Made by a program: the position numbers and the translations under genes. This document shows, piece after piece, positions 58,363-64,000 of a DNA stretch of 64,000 nucleotides. Source of the stretch: Pseudophaeobacter flagellatus (GTDB lineage: Bacteria; Pseudomonadota; Alphaproteobacteria; Rhodobacterales; Rhodobacteraceae); the NCBI RefSeq assembly GCF_021228235.1, contig NZ_JAJQRG010000002.1, positions 124,001-188,000 of the forward strand, in the 5' to 3' direction. Numbering within the stretch: position 1 is the stretch's first letter; each line of letters starts with the position of its first letter. The notes under the pieces were generated by a model, which did no database searches, was not told the origin of the DNA, and was given only the letters and a program-made list of their open reading frames with translations.

Positions 58363-59262
58363 TTACTTGCTCAGGATGTTGCAAATCTCATCCAGCTGAT
58401 CAAGCGTCTCATAGCTAATGGTCACCGAACCGGATTCGCCCCCCGATCTGTGATCAATAGAGACCTTCATCCTCAGGATTGCCGAAAGATCGCCCTCCAA
58501 GGCCTTGGTATCAGCGTCTTTTTCACCTGACTTTGCCGACCGTTTCGGCGCAGAGGTTTGCAGCCCCGCCGCATCCTTTTTCACCAGTGCCTCGGTTGCG
58601 CGCACTGACAGGCCACCCTTGACGATTTTAGCTGCAAGATCAGAGGCATTATCCGACGTAATCAAAGCCCGCGCATGACCCGCCGATAGCTTTCTTTCGT
58701 GCACCAGGGTCCGCACATCCTCTGGCAGATGCAACAGGCGTACAAGGTTGGCGATATGGCTACGGCTCTTGCCAAGGGCCTCGGCCATTTTTTCCTGCGT
58801 ATGGCCAAAACGTTCCATCAGCTGCTTATAGCTATACGCCTCTTCCATCGCGTTCAAATCAGAGCGCTGGATGTTTTCGATGATCGCAACTTCCATCATC
58901 TCTACATCAGAATAGTCCCGGATCAGTACCGGAACTTCGTGCAGCTGGGCTGCCTGGGCGGCACGCCAGCGTCGCTCCCCCGCGACGATTTCATAGATAT
59001 CTCCATCGCGGGGTCGCACGATCAAGGGCTGCAAAACGCCCTTTTCCTTAATCGAGGCGGTCAGATCATCCAGATCTTCCTGCAAAAACTGCCGACGTGG
59101 CTGATCTGGGTTCGCAATCACCTTTTCGATTGGAACCAGGACTTCTGCATTGCGCGGCGTCTGCGGCCGGGATTCGGTGCTGACCGGATCAGGATTTACA
59201 TCCGCCATCAAGGCGGACAGCCCACGGCCCAGCCCACGGGGTTTGTTTCTCTTATCTGACAT
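58363..59262 (-). CDS. parB: Chromosome partitioning protein ParB
   Basis: A 299-residue parS-binding CTPase. N-terminal KPRGLGRGLSALMADV binds ParA, the CTP motif region is GERRWRAAQ (with ENIQRSDLNAMEEA), and the helix-turn-helix is MAEALGKSRSHIANLVRLLHLP. A C-terminal dimer domain closes it. Two perfect parS sites lie 1.4 and 3.3 kb away in the same cluster. Downstream of parA in one operon, 14 bases apart. Confidence 0.97.
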   Translation of the reverse strand: MSDKRNKPRGLGRGLSALMADVNPDPVSTESRPQTPRNAEVLVPIEKVIANPDQPRRQFLQEDLDDLTASIKEKGVLQPLIVRPRDGDIYEIVAGERRWRAAQAAQLHEVPVLIRDYSDVEMMEVAIIENIQRSDLNAMEEAYSYKQLMERFGHTQEKMAEALGKSRSHIANLVRLLHLPEDVRTLVHERKLSAGHARALITSDNASDLAAKIVKGGLSVRATEALVKKDAAGLQTSAPKRSAKSGEKDADTKALEGDLSAILRMKVSIDHRSGGESGSVTISYETLDQLDEICNILSK

Positions 59263-59276
59263 GTCTTACTCCGTGC

Positions 59277-60086
59277 TCAGGCCGCAATTTGTTGGTTTTT
59301 AGAGATCAACTCAGCTGCCAGGGCACGATAGGCCTTGGCCCCAAGCGAGTTGCTATCATAGTTCAGCACCGGCAAAGCATAAGATGGCGCCTCGCTGACC
59401 CTGACATTACGCGGGATCTTGGTTTCAAAAACCAGCTCTCCCAGGTTTTCGCGCGCGTCCTGCTCAACTTGTTGAGACAGGTTATTGCGGCGGTCGAACA
59501 TGGTGAGAACCACACCTTCGATCCGCAACCCGGGATTCGCCGACTGCCGGACCTCTCGAATCGTCAACAACAGCTGCGACACCCCTTCCAAAGCAAAGAA
59601 TTCACTTTGCAAAGGAATCAGCACAGAGTGCGAGGCGACCATCGCATTCACGGTCAAAAGGTTAAGAGAAGGTGGACAATCGATCAGAATGTAATCCCAA
59701 TCATAATCATCCATGGCTGTCTGCCGCAGGGCATCATGCAAAAGAAAACTGCGCTTTTCATTGGCAAACAGTTCAATATCAGCCGAGCTAAGATCAACAG
59801 TTGCGGGGATAACGCAAAGATCTTCAATCTCTGTTGTGCGAATGACCTCACTCAGTGGGGCATCATCTACCAACAAATCATAGGTTGTAGAATCACGATC
59901 AGCACTGTCGATGCCCAATCCGGTAGAAGCATTCCCCTGCGGATCCAAATCAACGACCAAAACGCGCAAACCTGTCTCGACCAAGGCTGCAGCCAGGTTG
60001 ATTGCCGTTGTTGTTTTACCTACTCCACCCTTCTGGTTTGCAACCGCGATGATTCGTGGCCCCTCCGGGCGGGATAAATCAGGCAC
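59277..60086 (-). CDS. parA: Chromosome partitioning ATPase ParA
   Basis: A 269-residue Walker-type ATPase that forms the DNA-bound gradient driving origin segregation with ParB. IIAVANQKGGVGKTTTAINL is the deviant Walker A, VVDLDPQGNASTGLGI follows, and ILIDCPPSLNLLTVNAMVAS is Walker B. It starts inside the rsmG end (8-base overlap), so the rsmG-parA-parB unit is coupled. Confidence 0.97.
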   Translation of the reverse strand: MPDLSRPEGPRIIAVANQKGGVGKTTTAINLAAALVETGLRVLVVDLDPQGNASTGLGIDSADRDSTTYDLLVDDAPLSEVIRTTEIEDLCVIPATVDLSSADIELFANEKRSFLLHDALRQTAMDDYDWDYILIDCPPSLNLLTVNAMVASHSVLIPLQSEFFALEGVSQLLLTIREVRQSANPGLRIEGVVLTMFDRRNNLSQQVEQDARENLGELVFETKIPRNVRVSEAPSYALPVLNYDSNSLGAKAYRALAAELISKNQQIAA

Positions 60087-60699
60087 GAGTGACTCCCTTG
60101 ATTTTCAGAATAACTGCTTCACTTTCAGTCAAACTTGTAATCGGTTCAACATCAAATCGCCACCGTAAGGCTGCGTTATCCACTTCTTTTTTCCAGCTTG
60201 CGCCTTTTGGAAACAGGGCTGTGCCCTGCTCTGCCAGATGTCGTTCAGCAAATTCCAATAGAATATCAAGATCGGCGACAGCGCGAGCAGATAGGATATC
60301 AGCCTTTTGCGCCGGAACTTTTTCAATGCGTTCATTCAAAATCGTTATGTCGATACCACACTCTCGCGCTGCACTGCGCAAAAAGGCCGTTTTCCTCTGA
60401 TCGCTTTCAATCAAGGTGACCTTTGTTTTCGAATCGCGCTCAGCCGAGAGAATCCCAACGATAATACCGGGAAATCCGCCACCACTGCCAATATCCAACC
60501 AGGTTTTGACTGATTCTTCGGCGCAGTCAAAGACCTGTATTGAATCAGCAATATGTCGTTCCCAAAGAAAAGGCAGGCTATTTTTTGAAACCAGGTTGAT
60601 GCGAGGGTTCCACTTTAGAAGGATCGTCTCAAAGATCTCGAGCCGTTCCAATGTTTCACGTGAAACATTGAACTGATCTAGTATCGCCTTCTGGTTCAT
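60079..60699 (-). CDS. rsmG: 16S rRNA (guanine527-N7)-methyltransferase RsmG
   Basis: A 206-residue SAM enzyme (GidB) methylating G527 of 16S rRNA. The SAM motif [20 protein letters not shown] and the [19 protein letters not shown] segment (as [10 protein letters not shown]) are typical. Its N-terminal [11 protein letters not shown] is encoded by a parS site, so the amino acids there are set by a DNA-binding requirement. Overlaps mnmG by 4 bases and parA by 8. Confidence 0.96.
   Translation of the reverse strand: MNQKAILDQFNVSRETLERLEIFETILLKWNPRINLVSKNSLPFLWERHIADSIQVFDCAEESVKTWLDIGSGGGFPGIIVGILSAERDSKTKVTLIESDQRKTAFLRSAARECGIDITILNERIEKVPAQKADILSARAVADLDILLEFAERHLAEQGTALFPKGASWKKEVDNAALRWRFDVEPITSLTESEAVILKIKGVTRA
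60649..60670. promoter_or_regulatory. parS site 1 (ParB-binding centromere), inside rsmG
   Basis: Contains TGTTTCACGTGAAACA at 60652-60667, the universal chromosomal parS consensus, extended to a perfect 22-bp palindrome with CAA and TTG arms. It codes for N-V-S-R-E-T in rsmG. Confidence 0.97.
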
Positions 60700-62579
60700 C
60701 CTGCCTTCTCCTGCAGTTTTTTTTCGCGCCGCAACCGCGCCAAGACAAGAGCAAGCCCAGCGGGTGTCATCCCATTGATTCTACTGGCTTTTGCTAGAGT
60801 TTCAGGTCGCGCAAGCGTAAGCTTTTGCTGCAGTTCAGATGACAGGCCATCAATCACGCTATAGTCAAAATCAGGCGGAATTCGATATCCTTCGTCGCGT
60901 TTCACTGCGGCAATTTCCTTTTCCTGGCGGGCGATATAGTGGACGTAGAGCGCATCACGCTCCAGTTGGCGCCGGGTAACGTCATCCGCGTCAGCACATA
61001 CCGGCAACAGGGGAATAAGGTCACTAAAACTCACATCCGGGAAGGCCAAGACTTCATAGGCAGTTCGCTTGTTTCCATCTTGATTGACGTAAATTCCTGA
61101 TTCTGCGATTTGTTTTGGTGTAAAGACATTCTCTTCCAAAATCTGCCGCGTGGCTTCAAGATGCTCCATCTTCTTACCAAATCGCGCCGCCCTCTCATCT
61201 GAAATGCAGCCCAACGAGACAGCCAGAGGCGTAAGACGTTGATCAGCGTTATCCGCCCGTAATGACAGGCGGAACTCTGCCCGCGAGGTGAACATCCTAT
61301 AGGGTTCTGTCACGCCATGAGTTGTCAGGTCATCAACCATCACGCCGATATAGCTGTTGGCGCGTCCAAATAGGACCGGATCCTTGCCAAGGCACTGCGC
61401 GGCGGCATTCAAACCTGCAACGAGGCCCTGCGCAGCGGCCTCTTCATAGCCAGTGGTACCATTGATCTGGCCGGCCAGGTAAAGACCGGGAACATCTTTC
61501 AACGATAGATCAAGCGACAGCGCGCGCGGATCGATATAATCGTATTCAATTGCGTATCCTGGTTGCAGAATTTCTGCCTGTTCCAAGCCAACAATAGATC
61601 GGACATAATCTTGCTGCACATCTACCGGTAGGCTAGTCGAAATTCCGTTGGGGTAAACCGTGTGGTCTGTCGCGCCTTCGGGCTCCAGAAAGATTTGATG
61701 TGAGGTCTTATCCGCAAAGCGAATAATCTTGTCTTCGATAGAAGGGCAATAGCGCGGCCCAACCCCATCTATGTGACCGCCATACATGGCAGATCGAGAG
61801 AGATTCTTGCGAATAATCTCATGCGTGTTTTCATTGGTATGGGTGATACCACAGACGACCTGCTTGGCTGACAACCCTTTGGTCATAAAAGAAAAAAATG
61901 TCGGATCATCATCTCCTGGCTGACCTTCCAGGATATCCCAGTTGATCGTCCTGCCATCCAGGCGCGGCGGGGTACCAGTTTTCAACCGCCCCATAGGGAG
62001 AGATAAACTGTCTAGACGTTCCGCCAGTTTGACCGAGGGGCGATCCCCCATGCGACCACCGGGTTTGGACACGTCACCAATATGAATAACGCCGCGTAGA
62101 AAGGTACCTGTGGTCAGGATAACCGCCTCGCAGTGAATTTCGCAGCCATCCGCCAAGCACACCCCGGCAACGCGAGAACCCGACATAATAAAGTCAGTCG
62201 CTTCACCTTCGATGATGGTCAACCTATCCTGAGATTCTGTCGCTTTCAGCATCTCTCGCCGATAGATACCACGGTCTGATTGAGCCCGCGGCCCCTGCAC
62301 TGCTGGGCCCTTTCTCCGATTGAGCAATCTGAACTGAATACCGGCCAGATCCGCGACCCGCCCCATCACGCCATCCATGGCGTCAATTTCTCGGACCAGA
62401 TGCCCTTTACCTAATCCGCCGATCGCGGGGTTACAGGACATTACGCCGATTCCATCTTTGGTCAATGTCACCAAGGCTGTGTGCGCCCCCATGCGGGCGG
62501 CGGCATGGGCGGCCTCGGCGCCGGCATGTCCACCACCAATGACAACAACATCAAAATCTGAATGTTTCACGTGAAACAC
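60696..62579 (-). CDS. mnmG: tRNA uridine-5-carboxymethylaminomethyl modification enzyme MnmG
   Basis: A 627-residue FAD enzyme (GidA) that with MnmE modifies U34 of certain tRNAs. The FAD fold is [20 protein letters not shown], and [34 protein letters not shown] and the [15 protein letters not shown] motif are typical. Start is GTG at 62579; MFHVKH at its N-terminus is coded by a parS site. It lies 3 bases after the mnmE stop and overlaps rsmG by 4. Confidence 0.97.
   Translation of the reverse strand: MFHVKHSDFDVVVIGGGHAGAEAAHAAARMGAHTALVTLTKDGIGVMSCNPAIGGLGKGHLVREIDAMDGVMGRVADLAGIQFRLLNRRKGPAVQGPRAQSDRGIYRREMLKATESQDRLTIIEGEATDFIMSGSRVAGVCLADGCEIHCEAVILTTGTFLRGVIHIGDVSKPGGRMGDRPSVKLAERLDSLSLPMGRLKTGTPPRLDGRTINWDILEGQPGDDDPTFFSFMTKGLSAKQVVCGITHTNENTHEIIRKNLSRSAMYGGHIDGVGPRYCPSIEDKIIRFADKTSHQIFLEPEGATDHTVYPNGISTSLPVDVQQDYVRSIVGLEQAEILQPGYAIEYDYIDPRALSLDLSLKDVPGLYLAGQINGTTGYEEAAAQGLVAGLNAAAQCLGKDPVLFGRANSYIGVMVDDLTTHGVTEPYRMFTSRAEFRLSLRADNADQRLTPLAVSLGCISDERAARFGKKMEHLEATRQILEENVFTPKQIAESGIYVNQDGNKRTAYEVLAFPDVSFSDLIPLLPVCADADDVTRRQLERDALYVHYIARQEKEIAAVKRDEGYRIPPDFDYSVIDGLSSELQQKLTLARPETLAKASRINGMTPAGLALVLARLRREKKLQEKAG
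62563..62578. promoter_or_regulatory. parS site 2 (ParB-binding centromere), at the mnmG start
   Basis: TGTTTCACGTGAAACA, a perfect 16-bp parS palindrome, covers the second to sixth codons of mnmG (F-H-V-K-H). It lies 1.9 kb from parS site 1. Confidence 0.97.
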
Positions 62580-62582
62580 TCC

Positions 62583-63869
62583 CTATTTTCCAAGACAGAA
62601 ACTTGAGAAAATCTCATCAAGGAGATCCTCCACACCAACGCGACCAACCAACATTTCAAGCGAACGAATCGCAGAACGCATATCTTCGGCGGCCAGATCA
62701 TAAAATTCAGAGCCCCGTTCCAATACGGTCTGCGCCTCGGTCAAGCTGCTGAGGGCTGAGAGCATCATATCGCGATGGCGAGCGCGCGTCGCCACCCCGA
62801 CCTGAGTCGAGCGAGTTTTTAGCACATCGGAAATATGGCTGACCAGCTGGTCGACCCCTGCCCCGGTCTTGCCGGAAATTGCGCCGGCGAGATCCTGCCG
62901 CATATCCGCCTTTGGAGAAAGGCGAATATCGCCATCACGAAGTTCCATATCCAGGGATTCGTCCGGTTCAGCCAGAAAAACCCGCAGATCAGCCTGATCG
63001 GCCCGTTTACGCGCCAATTCGATGCCAATGCCTTCGACATGGTCATCGGTTTCGCGCAGGCCCGCGGTATCCAACAGCGTCACCGGCAGGCCGGAAAGTT
63101 CCATTCGGACCTCGATCACATCACGCGTTGTGCCGGCATATTCCGAGGTGATCGCTGCTTCTCGACCGGATAAGGTATTGAGAAGAGTTGATTTTCCAAC
63201 GTTCGGGGCACCAATGATGGCAACTTCAAATCCGGCACGAATACGTTCGGCGATTTTCACACCTTGGGTTTCGCGGCGCAGATCACTGGCAACGCCGACC
63301 AGCAATGCCGTCACCTCTGGGGTGACATCGACAGGTACATCCTCATCGGCAAAATCAATGGTCACTTCTATAAGAGACGCCGCGCGGATCAGATCAAGTC
63401 GCCATTGTTCAGCCAATTTCCCCAGACCGCCGGCCAGAACAACCTGTGCCTGGCGGCGCTGTGCCTCTGTTTCCGCATCAATCAGATCTGCCAGGCCTTC
63501 AACCTGCGCCAAATCCAGCTTGCCATTTTCAAGCGCACGCCGGGTAAATTCCCCTGGCTCTGCCAAGCGAAGACCCTCTAGCTGCGACAGGGTATCAAGG
63601 AGGGAAGACACAACTGCCGTGCTGCCATGCACCTGAAATTCAATGACATTTTCGCCGGTAAAGCTGGCCGGTGCCGCAAAACTGAGCACCAGCCCTTCGT
63701 CCAAATGGCGGCCATCAAGGTCGGTCAGCACACGCAGACCACGTCCTTTTGCCGCCATTGGGCGATCACAAAGCTGGTTGGCAGCCACCAGGGCCAAAGG
63801 GCCAGACACACGTATTACCGAAACCCCAGCCTTCCCCTGCGCGGAAGCCAGTGCAAAGATCGTATCCAT
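62583..63869 (-). CDS. mnmE: tRNA modification GTPase MnmE
   Basis: A 428-residue GTPase (TrmE). N-terminal formyl-THF-binding-like domain opens [20 protein letters not shown], the helical domain is interrupted by the G domain with [16 protein letters not shown] and [16 protein letters not shown], and the C-terminus ends FCLGK, a variant of the usual CIGK with the catalytic-region Cys kept. It works with MnmG, encoded 3 bases downstream. Upstream on the same strand is rho. Confidence 0.97.
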   Translation of the reverse strand: MDTIFALASAQGKAGVSVIRVSGPLALVAANQLCDRPMAAKGRGLRVLTDLDGRHLDEGLVLSFAAPASFTGENVIEFQVHGSTAVVSSLLDTLSQLEGLRLAEPGEFTRRALENGKLDLAQVEGLADLIDAETEAQRRQAQVVLAGGLGKLAEQWRLDLIRAASLIEVTIDFADEDVPVDVTPEVTALLVGVASDLRRETQGVKIAERIRAGFEVAIIGAPNVGKSTLLNTLSGREAAITSEYAGTTRDVIEVRMELSGLPVTLLDTAGLRETDDHVEGIGIELARKRADQADLRVFLAEPDESLDMELRDGDIRLSPKADMRQDLAGAISGKTGAGVDQLVSHISDVLKTRSTQVGVATRARHRDMMLSALSSLTEAQTVLERGSEFYDLAAEDMRSAIRSLEMLVGRVGVEDLLDEIFSSFCLGK

Positions 63870-63901
63870 CTTGGCCTTCCTCTTTCGCCGGCCGGGTAGT
63901 T

Positions 63902-64000
63902 CTAGGTATTCATCGAATCAAAGAAATCCGCATTGGATTTGGTTTGCTTCAACTTGCCTAGCAAGAATTCTACCGCGTCTGTGGTGCCCATGGGGTTGAG
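63902..64000 (-). CDS. rho: Transcription termination factor Rho, C-terminal end (cut by window edge)
   Basis: The last 32 codons of a gene running in from the right edge: [20 protein letters not shown] followed by [11 protein letters not shown] and stop. This is the highly conserved Rho C-terminus. The stop is 32 bases before the mnmE start, matching the common alphaproteobacterial order rho-mnmE-mnmG. Confidence 0.93.
   Translation of the reverse strand, partial: LNPMGTTDAVEFLLGKLKQTKSNADFFDSMNT

Overview
The window is a chromosomal segment of an alphaproteobacterium, most likely a marine Rhodobacterales (Roseobacter group) member. Support comes from the gene order (rho-mnmE-mnmG-rsmG-parA-parB; rimP-nusA-ylxR-infB; ppiC-argJ-mutT facing secA), dense GC-rich genes with many 1 to 8 base overlaps, and several family members typical of that group. 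It is mostly core genome and probably lies near the chromosome origin, because parA/parB and two perfect parS palindromes sit at the right end. I see no rRNA, tRNA, CRISPR array, prophage or intact insertion sequence.

Left part (1-23.5 kb): the end of dnaJ with a strong terminator, then radC. A minus-strand pair follows, encoding a PstS-like/OmpA protein and an anchored unknown protein. secA faces ppiC-argJ-mutT. Next come the translation/transcription operon rimP-nusA-ylxR-infB, a short Tat-type solute-binding protein coupled to proline iminopeptidase, ubiG, a marR-nitrilase-grxC-comF group, an NDUFAF5-like methyltransferase gene and hemH.

Middle part (23.5-48 kb): this holds the most unusual material. 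A 1002-residue protein fuses a small-molecule kinase, an M23 peptidase-like domain and a class III aminotransferase-fold domain. It is followed by a 60-residue secreted/membrane miniprotein, two L,D-transpeptidases, a CAP lipoprotein, a GNAT enzyme and a bacterial voltage-gated sodium channel with a TLESWS filter. Then come an RNA m5U methyltransferase, a paired ABC exporter, the hslO-NUDIX-cca operon, a response-regulator/PP2C phosphatase opposite an Hpt protein, ilvA, a membrane protein, argG coupled to a DUF1810 gene, an SCP2 protein, a class IV aminotransferase coupled to a sulfotransferase-like gene, and a truncated msrA remnant.

Right part (48-64 kb): maeB-rbsK, mutS, hrcA-grpE opposite rph-rdgB-hemW-ybaN, then the origin-proximal parB-parA-rsmG-mnmG-mnmE cluster and the last codons of rho. 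The parS sites lie inside the reading frames of rsmG and mnmG. Themes are proteostasis (dnaJ, grpE, hrcA, hslO, secA, ppiC), translation and tRNA modification (infB, nusA, rimP, cca, mnmE/G, rsmG), arginine synthesis (argJ, argG), heme (hemH, hemW) and chromosome segregation. No single obvious new defence or biosynthetic system is present. The best leads are the tri-domain kinase/phospho-lyase protein with its miniprotein neighbour, the leader upstream of rimP, and the structured 650-base gap between mutT and infB.
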